Of a stretch of DNA of 36,574 nt, positions 17,612 through 26,889 are shown in pieces. Source of the DNA: an uncultured Tepidamorphus sp. (GTDB lineage: Bacteria > Pseudomonadota > Alphaproteobacteria > Rhizobiales > Tepidamorphaceae); assembly GCA_905479765.1 (NCBI GenBank), contig CAJQNW010000067.1:1-36574 (forward strand), read 5' to 3'. Numbering within the stretch: the first letter of the stretch is position 1; each line of letters begins with the position of its first letter. The position numbers and the translations under genes are program-made. The notes under the pieces were generated by a model. The model searched no databases and was not told the origin of the DNA. It was given only the letters and a program-made list of their open reading frames with translations.

Positions 17612-18667
17612 ATGGATCAGGTCGTCGACGACGCCACCCAAGCCAAGCGGCAGGATTTCTACGACAAGCTCGGCCCGAAGAATCTCGCGCCCCTGTGGGA
17701 GGTGCTGAAAGGGCTGATGCCGAACGAGCCGACCTCGAAGGCGGTGCCGTTTCACTGGAGCTATGCCGATATCCGGCCGTTGCTGATGGAATCCGGCACG
17801 CTGCTGACGGCTGAAGAGGCCGAGCGCCGCGTGCTGGTGCTCGAGAATCCGTCCTTCGTCGGCCAGTCGCGGACAACCTCTACGCTGTATTCGGGGGTGC
17901 AGCTGATCATGCCCGGCGAGACCGCGCCGGCGCATCGTCACACCGCCTCGGCGCTGCGCTTCATGCTGGAGGGCGAGGGCGCGTTCACAGCCGTCGGTGG
18001 CGAACGCACCACCATGCGCTTCGGTGACTTCGTCATCACGCCGGCCTGGGCCTATCACGATCACGGCAACGAGAGTTCCGAGCCGTGTGCCTGGCTCGAC
18101 GGGCTCGACCTGCCGATGGTCTCCTTCTTCGAGACCGGGTTCTCGGAAGGCTACAACGACAAGCGCCAGACGCTGACGCGGCCGGAGGGCGACTCGCTTG
18201 CGCGCTTCGGCGACGGGATGCTGCCGGTCAACGCCGAGAGCCGCTACGGACTGACCTCGCCGATCTTCAACTACCCTTACGAGCGCACCCGCGAGGCGCT
18301 GGTGACGGCGGCCAAGGGCGAGGCGCCGGACCCGCACACGGCTACGACGCTGCGCTATGCCAACCCGATCGACGGCGGTTGGGCGATGCCGACCATGGCG
18401 ACCTGGATGACGCATCTGCAGAAGGGCTTCGAGACCGCGCCGATGCGCTCCACCGACGGCATCGTGATGTGCGTCGGCGAAGGCAGCGGCACCGCGACGA
18501 TCGGCGACAAGACCTTCCAGTTCGCGCCGCGCGACATCATCGCCATTCCCGCATGGTCGTGGCGGAGCTTGAAGGCGAGCGAGGACTGCTTCCTGTTCCA
18601 CTTCTCCGACCGGGTCGTGCACGAGAAGCTCGGCTTCTTCCGCGAGGATCGCCGGGCGGCGAACTGA
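17612..18667 (+). CDS. Gentisate 1,2-dioxygenase-like bicupin
   Basis: LYSGVQLIMPGETAPAHRHTASALRFMLEGEGAFTAVGGERTTMRFGDFVITPAWAYHDHGN plus C-terminal cupin; GGAGG RBS upstream of ATG 17612. Confidence 0.85.
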   Translation: MDQVVDDATQAKRQDFYDKLGPKNLAPLWEVLKGLMPNEPTSKAVPFHWSYADIRPLLMESGTLLTAEEAERRVLVLENPSFVGQSRTTSTLYSGVQLIMPGETAPAHRHTASALRFMLEGEGAFTAVGGERTTMRFGDFVITPAWAYHDHGNESSEPCAWLDGLDLPMVSFFETGFSEGYNDKRQTLTRPEGDSLARFGDGMLPVNAESRYGLTSPIFNYPYERTREALVTAAKGEAPDPHTATTLRYANPIDGGWAMPTMATWMTHLQKGFETAPMRSTDGIVMCVGEGSGTATIGDKTFQFAPRDIIAIPAWSWRSLKASEDCFLFHFSDRVVHEKLGFFREDRRAAN

Positions 18668-18684
18668 ACAGCACCTTCTGTGTC

Positions 18685-18716
18685 CCGCTCATTCCCGCCT
18701 TTGCGGGAATGAGCGG
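18685..18716. repeat. Perfect 14-bp hairpin (REP-like)
   Basis: CCGCTCATTCCCGC-CTTT-GCGGGAATGAGCGG, between gentisate dioxygenase and FAH-family genes. Confidence 0.9.
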
Positions 18717-18787
18717 AATATCGATGGACCTCCGTGAGGACAGCTTTGAACACCGCGTATCACGATAGATAGAATAAGGAATCCCTC

Positions 18788-19645
18788 ATGCGCTTCTGTC
18801 GCTTCGACGACAACCGGCTTGGCGTGGTCGACGGCGAGACCGTCCGCGACGTCACCGCCGCCCTCGACCTGCTTCCCGCCGTGCGCTGGCCGCTGCCGCA
18901 GGGCGACCAGTTCATGCTCAACTTCGACAAGCTCCGGCCGGAGATGGAGAAGCTTGCCAAGGAGGCGCCGGCAAAACTGCTTTCCGAGGTGAAGCTGCTC
19001 AGCCCGATCGCCAATCCCGGCAAGATCATCGCCGCGCCGGTGAACTACCAGCTGCATCTCGATGAATCGCGCGAGGACACCCAGATCAATTTCGGCGGTC
19101 ACGTGAAGACGATCGACGAGTACGGGGTGTTCCTGAAGGCGACCAGCTCGCTCATCGGCCCGAGCGAGGGCGTCGTCGCCGACTGGGCCGACCGGCGCAT
19201 CGACCACGAGGTGGAGCTGGCCTTTGTTATTGGCAAGCAGGGCTTCCGTATCGACGAGGCCGATGCGATGGATTACGTCGCCGGCTACACGATCGGCCTC
19301 GACATGACGATCCGCGGCACCGAGGACCGGAGCTATCGCAAGTCGCTCGATACTTTCACCGTGCTTGGCCCGCATGTGGTCACCGCCGATGAGATCGCAA
19401 ACCCGGGCAAGCTCGACTTCTGGCTGACGATCAACGGCGAGCCGCGGCAGAAATCCAACACCTCGATGCTGATCTTCGGCATCGCCAAGCTCATCGCCTA
19501 TGCCTCCAAGGCCTATACGCTGTATCCCGGCGACGTGATCCTGACCGGTACCCCGGAAGGCGTCGCCCCGGTCGTTCCCGGCGACAGGATCGATGCCTGG
19601 ATCGAGGAAATCGGGCCGATGCAGGTCATGGTGCGCGGCTCTTGA
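18788..19645 (+). CDS. Fumarylacetoacetate hydrolase family protein (fumarylpyruvate/maleylpyruvate hydrolase candidate)
   Basis: GKIIAAPVNYQLHLDE, DHEVELAFVIGKQG, GYTIGLDMTIRGTEDRSYRKSLDTFTVLGP, GDVILTGTPEGVAPVVPGD. Confidence 0.87.
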   Translation: MRFCRFDDNRLGVVDGETVRDVTAALDLLPAVRWPLPQGDQFMLNFDKLRPEMEKLAKEAPAKLLSEVKLLSPIANPGKIIAAPVNYQLHLDESREDTQINFGGHVKTIDEYGVFLKATSSLIGPSEGVVADWADRRIDHEVELAFVIGKQGFRIDEADAMDYVAGYTIGLDMTIRGTEDRSYRKSLDTFTVLGPHVVTADEIANPGKLDFWLTINGEPRQKSNTSMLIFGIAKLIAYASKAYTLYPGDVILTGTPEGVAPVVPGDRIDAWIEEIGPMQVMVRGS

Positions 19646-20142
19646 GCCGTGCGGAACCATCGGAGACCGGGGAAGACCGCACGGCCGGAGAAACGCCGGC
19701 CGCGCTGGCGCCCTTTACCGGCTATCGCCTGCGGCGGCTGCAGGGGCTGTTCGTCACGCACTGGGGGCGCTGGTACCGTGAGCGCGACATCGCCATAACG
19801 CCGGTGCAGGGCGGCATCCTGCTGCTGATCGGCGAGAATGCGGGGCTCACCCAGATTGCGCTGGCGCGGCTGTTGAAGGTCGAGCCGCCGACGCTGCTGC
19901 AGTCGCTGACTCCGCTGGTCGAGGCCGGCTATGTGGCGCGCTCGCGCTCGGAGCGGGACGGGCGCGCGTTCGCTCTCAACCTCACCGATACAGGCGCGGA
20001 CATCGCCGGTGTCATCGCCGAGGAAAGCCGCAGGCACGAGGCGGACCTTCTCGCCGGGCTGTCGGACAAGGAGCGCGCCGATCTGCTGCGGCTCCTCGAC
20101 AAGGCCCTGGCGAGTGGCGAGGGAAGTCTGGGGGACGGCTGA
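19642..20142 (+). CDS. MarR-family transcriptional regulator
   Basis: LARLLKVEPPTLLQSLTPLVEAGYVARSRSERDGRAFALNLTDTG; TTG start overlaps upstream TGA. Confidence 0.82.
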   Translation: MSRAEPSETGEDRTAGETPAALAPFTGYRLRRLQGLFVTHWGRWYRERDIAITPVQGGILLLIGENAGLTQIALARLLKVEPPTLLQSLTPLVEAGYVARSRSERDGRAFALNLTDTGADIAGVIAEESRRHEADLLAGLSDKERADLLRLLDKALASGEGSLGDG

Positions 20143-20202
20143 GCCAAACTGGCCGCGCATATCCGCGGCATCGCCTGCGTGGTTGCTGTAACCGCTGTCT
20201 GG

Positions 20203-20290
20203 GCCCTGGATCAAGTCCAGGGCACGGCGTTGAAAATGTCGCAAGGCCGTGCCATTCAGAAAACCTTGTGTCCCGGACTTGATCCGGGAC
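20203..20290. repeat. Pair of inverted palindromic repeats sharing core GGATCAAGTCC, separated by an 8-bp inverted repeat
   Basis: GCCCTGGATCAAGTCCAGGGC (20203-20223) and GTCCCGGACTTGATCCGGGAC (20270-20290); GGCACGGC (20221-20228)/GCCGTGCC (20246-20253) between them. Confidence 0.88.
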
Positions 20291-20324
20291 CCATGCAGCC
20301 GTTCAGCCTGGGACGCCTTCGCGG

Positions 20325-21365
20325 CTACCCGGCCAGCTCGGCCCGCACGATCTTCGCGCCTTCCACCATCGCCACCATCTTGTTGTAGGCGACGTCGCGC
20401 GCCAGGTATTTCAGGCCGCAGTCCGGCGCCACGACAATGCGGTCGGCGGAGGCATGGGGCAGGGCGCGGCGGATGCGGGCTGCGACCTCCTCGGGCGTCT
20501 CGATCTCGTTGGTGGACAGGTCCAGCACGCCGAGAATGATGCGCTTGTCGGGAAGCGTCTCGAGGATCTTGCAGTCGAGGCCCGACTGGGCCGTCTCGAT
20601 CGACACGTCGTGGACGGGGCAGTTGGCGAATTCCGGCAGGAACGAATAGCCCTCGGGGCGCTCGTGGATGATCGCCGCATAACCGAAGCAGATATGGACC
20701 GCCGTCTCGCCGGTAATCCCGTCGAGCGCGGCATTCAGCGCGTCGAGGCCGTATTCGCGGGCGGTCTCGGAGCGGGCCTGCATGTAGGGCTCGTCGATCT
20801 GGACGATATCGGCGCCGGCTGCGAACAGGTCGCGGATCTCCTCGCTGACGGCCTTGGCGTAGTCCATCGCCATATCGGCAAGGCTGTCGTAGTGGTCGTT
20901 CTGGGCCTGCTGCGACATGGTGAAGGGGCCGGGGACCGTCATCTTGATGCGCCGGTCCGTGTTGGCGCGCAGGAATTCGGTGTCGCGTACTTCGACGGGG
21001 TACTTGCGGCGGATCTTGCCCGTTACCCGGGGCACCGGGTTGGGATGGCCGGACCGGTCGAGCGCGGAACCCGGATTGTCGATGTCGACGCCTTCAAGCG
21101 CGGTGGCAAAGCGGTTCGAGTAGCTTTCGCGGCGTGTCTCGCCGTCGGTGATGATATCGAGGCCGGCGCGCTCCTGGTCGCGGATCGCCAGCAGTGTCGC
21201 GTCGTCCTGGGCTTCCTCGAGGAACTCCGGCGCGACACGCCAGATCTCAAGGGCGCGCACCCGCGGGGGAAAGCGGCCGCGCAGGTTGTCCTTGTCGATC
21301 AGCCAGTCGGGCTGGGCGTAGGAGCCGACAAGCGAGGTCGGCAGCAGCGTGTTCGTCTCGGGCAT
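20325..21365 (-). CDS. MetE C-terminal-like (cobalamin-independent methionine synthase family) enzyme
   Basis: TVPGPFTMSQQ, IVQIDEPYMQA, AVHICFGYAA, VVAPDCGLKYLAR (H-x-C ... C metal site); single domain about 346 aa. Confidence 0.83.
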   Translation of the reverse strand: MPETNTLLPTSLVGSYAQPDWLIDKDNLRGRFPPRVRALEIWRVAPEFLEEAQDDATLLAIRDQERAGLDIITDGETRRESYSNRFATALEGVDIDNPGSALDRSGHPNPVPRVTGKIRRKYPVEVRDTEFLRANTDRRIKMTVPGPFTMSQQAQNDHYDSLADMAMDYAKAVSEEIRDLFAAGADIVQIDEPYMQARSETAREYGLDALNAALDGITGETAVHICFGYAAIIHERPEGYSFLPEFANCPVHDVSIETAQSGLDCKILETLPDKRIILGVLDLSTNEIETPEEVAARIRRALPHASADRIVVAPDCGLKYLARDVAYNKMVAMVEGAKIVRAELAG

Positions 21366-21397
21366 GGCATTTCCTCAAGCTCGGTTTTCATTGGCCT

Positions 21398-22120
21398 TCA
21401 GCTCACCCGTTCGGCGACCGTATTGATCTCCTGGGCGACCCTGTCGGGCGTTGCGATGGGTGCGTCATGCTTACCCGGGATGCGGGCCGTGTGCCAGACG
21501 GGGTCGTCGCGGTACCGCGCGTAGAACGGCTGGAACGGCGAGGGATCGTAATCCTCGCACAGGATGTAGGTCCGGTCCGCGATTGTCTTTTCTGCACCCG
21601 AAAGCACGATCGGTTCGGTAAAGCAGGCGAGCGTGTGCGGCGTCGTCAACCGCGCCAGTATTTCTTGTGATTCCGGACTGCTCGCCCAGATCGGCACCAG
21701 GGGATCGGACGGGATCTGCCAGCCGTTGTAGGCTTCGGCGGCGTCGCGGAGCTGCCTGACGCGCCACTCGGGCGAGTTGTCGAACAGCGACGTGCCGCTC
21801 TCCTCGATATTGAAGGCGTCGAGATAGACCAGCGCGGCGATGCGATCGGCGACTTCAGATGCGACGCCGGTGATCACCGCGCCGCCGTAGGAATGGCCGA
21901 CCAGCACGATATCGGACAGCTCGTTGAAGCGGATGTGATTGACGATGTCGGCGACATGAACAGAGACACCGGTCTCCGGCGTCGCCAGATGGATGCGCTC
22001 GCAGACGCCGGTCAGCGTCGGCGCATGCACCTCGTGACCCGACGCCCGCAGACGGCGGGCGACCGGGTTCCAGCTCCAGCCGCCGTGCCAGGCTCCGTGA
22101 ACGAGAACGATGTCTGCCAT
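21398..22120 (-). CDS. Alpha/beta hydrolase, plant esterase/HNL-like
   Basis: MADIVLVHGAWHGGWSWNPVARRLRASGHEVHAPTLTG, LVGHSYGGAVITG. Confidence 0.83.
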   Translation of the reverse strand: MADIVLVHGAWHGGWSWNPVARRLRASGHEVHAPTLTGVCERIHLATPETGVSVHVADIVNHIRFNELSDIVLVGHSYGGAVITGVASEVADRIAALVYLDAFNIEESGTSLFDNSPEWRVRQLRDAAEAYNGWQIPSDPLVPIWASSPESQEILARLTTPHTLACFTEPIVLSGAEKTIADRTYILCEDYDPSPFQPFYARYRDDPVWHTARIPGKHDAPIATPDRVAQEINTVAERVS

Positions 22121-22148
22121 TTCGGCTCCGGTCTCCCGAGGGTTCCGC

Positions 22149-24116
22149 CTAGCCTTGCTCGCCGGGCACTGGTTGCGGGACGGCCGCGGTCCGCTCGCGG
22201 CGCGCGCCGAGGAATTCGAACGTCAGCAATGCCACCGAGAGGATCAGGCCGGCGATATCGGTCCAGGCTGCCCACGCGCCGATTTCGGCCGGCATCAACA
22301 GCGCAAAGCCGCCGATGATGATGCCGATGCGGATCGGCAGGCTCAACGGGCGGAACGCGTAGCCGATGAATCCGGCCGAGACGATCCATACGCCGGCCAT
22401 GGCAGAGGAAATGGCGATCGCGGTCTGGACCGGGTCCGTCGTGTCGAGCAGCAGGCTCGGCGAGAACACAAACAGGAACGGCACGATATAGGCCGTCCAG
22501 CCGAACCGCATGGCGGTGAAACCGGTGCGCATCGGTTCCGAGCCCGCGAGGCTGGCGGCAAAAAAGGCAGCGATCGCGACCGGCGGCGTGATCATCGACA
22601 TCATGCCGAGGTAGAGGATGAACATGTGGGCGGCGAGCGGCGATATGCCGACCTCGACCAGCGAGGGTGCGATCAGGACGGCCAGCAGCACGTAGACGCC
22701 CAGCGTCGGCATGCCCATGCCGAGCACGATGCACAGAAGGGCCGAGAGTACCAGCAGCGCGAGGATGCTTCCCGCCCCGAGCTGGACCAGGAACAGGGTC
22801 AGCGCGAAGCCCAGGCCGGTCGTCTGCAGGATGCCCATGATGAAGCCGGCGGCCGCAGCGATCATCAGGATGTCGAGCGATCCGATGCCGGTTGCGATGA
22901 TGCATTCCCAGACCGCCCGCAGTTTCATCCGTTGGCCGTCGTAGCCGAGCACCAGACCCAGAACGACCACGACGAGACAGGCATAGAGCGCGGCGAGTTC
23001 GGCTGCTTCGTTCTTCCAGAACAGCACGTAGACGAGCGCCACGAAGGGGAGGATGAACGGCCAGCCCTTTTTGAGCACGCCGCCGAGGCGCGGGATCAGC
23101 GATTCCTCGACACGCTTGATGCCGAGCTTGGCGGCTTCCAGGTCGGCCTGGATGAAGATCGCGATGTAGTAGAGCAGCGAGGGCACCAACGCCGCGATGA
23201 CGATGTCCTTGTATGGGCGCTGCAGAAAGTCGGCCATCAGGAAGGCGACGGCGCCCATCACCGGCGGCATCAGCTGGCCGCCCGTCGACGCCGTCGCCTC
23301 GATGGCGGCGGCCTGGCGCGGCGTGAAGCCGGCCTTCTTCATCAGGGGAATCGTGATGACACCGGTCGCCAGGATGTTGGAGACGACAATGCCTGAGATC
23401 GAGCCGAACAGGCTCGACGCGGTGACCGAAATCTTCGCCGCGCCGCCGCGATAGCGGCCCATCAGCGCCAGCGACAGGTCGTTGAAGAAGGCCGAGCCGC
23501 CGGAATTGAACAGAAGCTGACCGAACAGGATGAAGGGGATGACGATGGTCACGCCGACCAGCATGACGAGTCCGAACAGGCCGCTGGTGTCCATGCCGAG
23601 GTAGAGCACCATCCGGTTGACCTCGATTTCGCGCGTTTGCAGCGCGCCGGGCACGAAATGGCCTACCAGCGCGTAGGCGCTGAAGACTACCACGATGACG
23701 ACGAGGGGCATGCCGACGGCGCGGCGCAGCCCTTCGATGCACAGGACGAACAGGATCCACGAGCAGACCAGCCCATCGATCGGCACGTCGAAGAAAAATT
23801 CGATGATGGTGGGATAGTTCCAGGCGACATAGAGGCAGGTGGCAAGCCCGACAATGGCCGCCACCGCGTCGTACCAGGGCAAGGTCAGCCGAGGCGCGTC
23901 GCGGCGAACGGGGTAGCGGACGAAAACGGCGGCGAGCGCGAATCCGAGTATGACCGCCAGGAACTGCTCGGCCAGAAAATACAGGCCGAGCATCCGGTAC
24001 AGATCGGCAGCCCAGCCGATCGCGAGCAATGCCAGGATGGCTCCCAACGTGCGCTCGGTTATGCGCACCGCCGGCGAGACCGGCGGTGCGTCGGATTTGG
24101 CTGAAGTTTCGCTCAT
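22149..24116 (-). CDS. TRAP transporter fused permease (4TM-12TM, TAXI-associated)
   Basis: ATASTGGQLMPPVMGAVAFLMADFL, GMGMPTLGVYVLLAVLIAPSLVEVGISPLAAHMFILYLGMMSMITPPVAIAAFFAA. Confidence 0.92.
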   Translation of the reverse strand: MSETSAKSDAPPVSPAVRITERTLGAILALLAIGWAADLYRMLGLYFLAEQFLAVILGFALAAVFVRYPVRRDAPRLTLPWYDAVAAIVGLATCLYVAWNYPTIIEFFFDVPIDGLVCSWILFVLCIEGLRRAVGMPLVVIVVVFSAYALVGHFVPGALQTREIEVNRMVLYLGMDTSGLFGLVMLVGVTIVIPFILFGQLLFNSGGSAFFNDLSLALMGRYRGGAAKISVTASSLFGSISGIVVSNILATGVITIPLMKKAGFTPRQAAAIEATASTGGQLMPPVMGAVAFLMADFLQRPYKDIVIAALVPSLLYYIAIFIQADLEAAKLGIKRVEESLIPRLGGVLKKGWPFILPFVALVYVLFWKNEAAELAALYACLVVVVLGLVLGYDGQRMKLRAVWECIIATGIGSLDILMIAAAAGFIMGILQTTGLGFALTLFLVQLGAGSILALLVLSALLCIVLGMGMPTLGVYVLLAVLIAPSLVEVGISPLAAHMFILYLGMMSMITPPVAIAAFFAASLAGSEPMRTGFTAMRFGWTAYIVPFLFVFSPSLLLDTTDPVQTAIAISSAMAGVWIVSAGFIGYAFRPLSLPIRIGIIIGGFALLMPAEIGAWAAWTDIAGLILSVALLTFEFLGARRERTAAVPQPVPGEQG

Positions 24117-24157
24117 ACGTGGCGATCGATTCTCGGATCAGGGGCCGAAAGGGCGCT

Positions 24158-25135
24158 CTAGTCCTTCCAGATGCCGACTTCCTTGAAGAACTGGACGGCG
24201 CCCGGGTGGTACTCCATGTCCTCGTGCTGGTCGGCCATGCCGCCTTGCGTGAAGGCATTGAACGAGGGGTGACCGGCGACCAGCCCGTCCTTGTTTTCGT
24301 AGAGTGCCTTGACCGCCTTGTAGACCACCTCGTCGTCGACGTCCTTATTGGTCAGGAGCACGATGTAGTACTCCATCAGGTTGGTCGGGCCGTCGACGCC
24401 GACCAGATGGGGCAGGGGCTTCTGCTCCTTGACGTGATACTCGGGGCGAACGGCGCCCATGCGGGCCTGGGACTCGGCGGAATCGTTCAGCGGCAGGAAG
24501 CGGATGCCGCCGACGGAGGAGTCGATTTCCGCAACCTTCGGGGCGCCGACCGCGAACATGAAGGCGTCGGACTTGCCGGCCTTGAAGTCGTCGGCGGCGC
24601 GCAGCAGGTTGGTCGCCGGCACGGCCTCCGCGTCATCGAGGCTCAGGCCTTCGGTCGCCAGCATGGCGTTGAACAGCGGGATGCCCTGCTTGAAGCCCTG
24701 CCAGCCGGTCGCCAGCCGCTTGCCCTTGAGGTCGGCGACGGTCTTGATGTCGGAATCGGCCCGCACCGCGATGCCCACCTTGAAGGGGAAGATCGAAGCG
24801 GCGACACGCAGGTCGGACATCGGCTTGCCCTCGTGCTCGTCCTGGCCGCGCAGCGCGACGCCGGCCTCGTCGTTCGAGGTGAAGGCGAATTCGGCCTGTT
24901 TGTTCTGGGCAGCGCCCATGATGGCGGCCGGCGAGTTGAAGGTGACGACCCGCATCTGCAGGTCTGAATTCTCCTGCACCACCTTGGCGACGGCCTGCGC
25001 CTGAACATTGTTGATGGCGCCCGGCGGCAGGGTCGAGATGGCCACCGGCGCGGCGTGTGCGGCCGAGGCCAGCAGCGCGGCCGAGGCGAGACCCGCGGCC
25101 AGTGCGGATATCAATCGTGTTCCAGTCCTGTTCAT
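24158..25135 (-). CDS. TAXI-family TRAP transporter solute-binding protein
   Basis: Signal peptide, LPPGAINNVQAQAVAKVVQENSDLQMRVVTFNSPAAIMGAAQNKQAEFAF; adjacent to fused TRAP permease. Confidence 0.88.
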   Translation of the reverse strand: MNRTGTRLISALAAGLASAALLASAAHAAPVAISTLPPGAINNVQAQAVAKVVQENSDLQMRVVTFNSPAAIMGAAQNKQAEFAFTSNDEAGVALRGQDEHEGKPMSDLRVAASIFPFKVGIAVRADSDIKTVADLKGKRLATGWQGFKQGIPLFNAMLATEGLSLDDAEAVPATNLLRAADDFKAGKSDAFMFAVGAPKVAEIDSSVGGIRFLPLNDSAESQARMGAVRPEYHVKEQKPLPHLVGVDGPTNLMEYYIVLLTNKDVDDEVVYKAVKALYENKDGLVAGHPSFNAFTQGGMADQHEDMEYHPGAVQFFKEVGIWKD

Positions 25136-25224
25136 TCTTTCCTCCCGGTTTGGCTTTTGTTTTATGCCTTGGATAAACCCTAACCCGGATTGGACGTCCG
25201 GGCGAATTGCGAAACTGCTGGCCG

Positions 25225-25857
25225 TTACATGGCGGGCGCGCGCATGCGTTGGTGCTCGCCCCTTTCCTGCTCGACCATTTCCCGGATAAGCCGGGTTTCG
25301 GCGAAGTCCACGACCTGTTCGGCGACCATCGCGAGCTGGCGGGCAACGTCCTCGTCAAGGGGGCCACCGCCGGCAAACGGCTTGGCGGCCGAGTTCAGCG
25401 CGGCGGCAAACGGTGTCGGCCAGCCGCGAAGCGTGTGAATGATGGAGCGCAGCGTGACGAGTGCGGTACCCATCGACTGCATTCCGTCGGCGCAGACGAT
25501 GCAACCGACGGCGCGGCCGTCGAAATACGCGCGGGGATCGTCACGCAGATCTTCCACGTAGTCGAGCGCGTTCTTGAGCATGCCCGACAGCGTGCCGTGA
25601 TAGGCAGGCGTCGACAGGATGACGCCGTCGGCGCGGCGGATCGCCTGGACAAGGCGCCGCGCGGCTGGCGGGCGGTGGGGATCGACGGGATCGTAGAGCG
25701 GCAGCTCGATCGCCGGGCCGGCGATCAGCTCGACCTCGGCGCCGGCGGCTTCGGCCGCCTTCAGGCAATGGCGCAGCGCCATCTCGGAGGTCGAGCCAAG
25801 GCGCGGCGTGCCGCCGATGCCGACAATGAAGGGGCGCCTGATGCCGAGGCTGTTCAT
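25225..25857 (-). CDS. NADPH-dependent FMN reductase-like flavoprotein
   Basis: VGIGGTPRLGSTSEMALRHCL, RADGVILSTPAYHGTLSGMLKNALDYVEDL. Confidence 0.87.
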   Translation of the reverse strand: MNSLGIRRPFIVGIGGTPRLGSTSEMALRHCLKAAEAAGAEVELIAGPAIELPLYDPVDPHRPPAARRLVQAIRRADGVILSTPAYHGTLSGMLKNALDYVEDLRDDPRAYFDGRAVGCIVCADGMQSMGTALVTLRSIIHTLRGWPTPFAAALNSAAKPFAGGGPLDEDVARQLAMVAEQVVDFAETRLIREMVEQERGEHQRMRAPAM

Positions 25858-26729
25858 GCGCGTTCCTTTTTCGCCGCGGCGACCGGCCAGGCACCGATCT
25901 TCGCGCCGATACCATCGGCCCAGTCGTAGCCCTGGAGGATGCGGCTGTGACGCCGTTCAATCCACTCGCGCGTCTCGGGGTGAGTGAGGATGAAAAACTG
26001 GCCGGAGCGGATCGCCTCGACCACGTACTGGCCGACGAAATCCGGTGACAGGCCCTGCTTGATCAGATCGCCCATGAAGTGGTTCTCGGGCCGCTCGGTC
26101 GGGCCGCCGAGCCGGTCGGGCCGGCTGCGTTCGGACAGGTGGATGTCGGTCGCCACCGACATGGGGCACAGCACGGAGACGCCGATATCGGTCTCCTTCA
26201 GCTCGTTCTCCAAGGCTTCCGACAGCGCGACGACGGCGAATTTCGTCATCGAGTAGGGGCCGGTCAGGAAGGTCGGATTGACCTGGAGGCCGCCGATCGA
26301 GGCGGTGTTGACGATATGGCTTGCCTTGCCGTGGGCGCGCAGGCGCGGAACGAAGGTCCGGATGCCGTGAATAATACCGTAGACGTTGACGCCGATCACC
26401 CAGTTCCAGTCGGGATCCTGAACCTTCTCCAACGGTTCGCCATGCATGGCGACGCCGGCGTTGTTGCAGACGATCTGCACGTCGCCCCATTCGCGCTCGA
26501 TTTGATCGGCGGCGGCATCCACCGACGCCTGGTCGGACACGTCGGTGATGATCGCGAGGGTTTCGCCGCCGAACTTCGCGACCTCGGCACGGGCGGCTTC
26601 GAGCGGTTCGGCGCGGATGTCGGCAAGCACGACACGGGCGCCTGCTTCGGCGAGCCGACAGGCAATGCCGAGGCCGATACCCGATGCGGCGCCTGTCACG
26701 AATGCCGCCTTGCCTGATGGATCAAGCAT
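25854..26729 (-). CDS. Short-chain dehydrogenase/reductase
   Basis: AAFVTGAASGIGLGIACRLAEAGARVVLADI, CNNAGVAM, GPYSMTKFAVVALSEAL. Confidence 0.9.
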   Translation of the reverse strand: MLDPSGKAAFVTGAASGIGLGIACRLAEAGARVVLADIRAEPLEAARAEVAKFGGETLAIITDVSDQASVDAAADQIEREWGDVQIVCNNAGVAMHGEPLEKVQDPDWNWVIGVNVYGIIHGIRTFVPRLRAHGKASHIVNTASIGGLQVNPTFLTGPYSMTKFAVVALSEALENELKETDIGVSVLCPMSVATDIHLSERSRPDRLGGPTERPENHFMGDLIKQGLSPDFVGQYVVEAIRSGQFFILTHPETREWIERRHSRILQGYDWADGIGAKIGAWPVAAAKKERA

Positions 26730-26826
26730 GCGCTCTCCTGCCTAGATGTCCCGCTTCGGTGTGGCGTTCGGTCTTCCCGGTCGCCCGGATGACCCGCCTT
26801 TTGCCGGGTTTTGTTATGATGCGATC

Positions 26827-26836
26827 TTGTATACCA
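26827..26836. promoter_or_regulatory. GntR operator candidate site A (TTGTATACCA)
   Basis: GTATAC core; about 100 bp upstream of SDR start (26729). Confidence 0.65.
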
Positions 26837-26889
26837 GACAGACGAGTGTCAACGTGATTTACGGCAATTGTGGGCGCTTGTTCGCGTTT

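Noticed and set aside
22012-24258. 748 aa minus ORF
   Set aside because: Frame-shadow of the TRAP permease gene (22149..24116); Arg/His-rich without TM pattern.
25185-25203. CCCGGA-N7-TCCGGG dyad upstream of the FMN reductase stop as a terminator
   Set aside because: Short stem, no T-tract on the relevant strand, and it lies within a run of co-directional genes; too weak to call.
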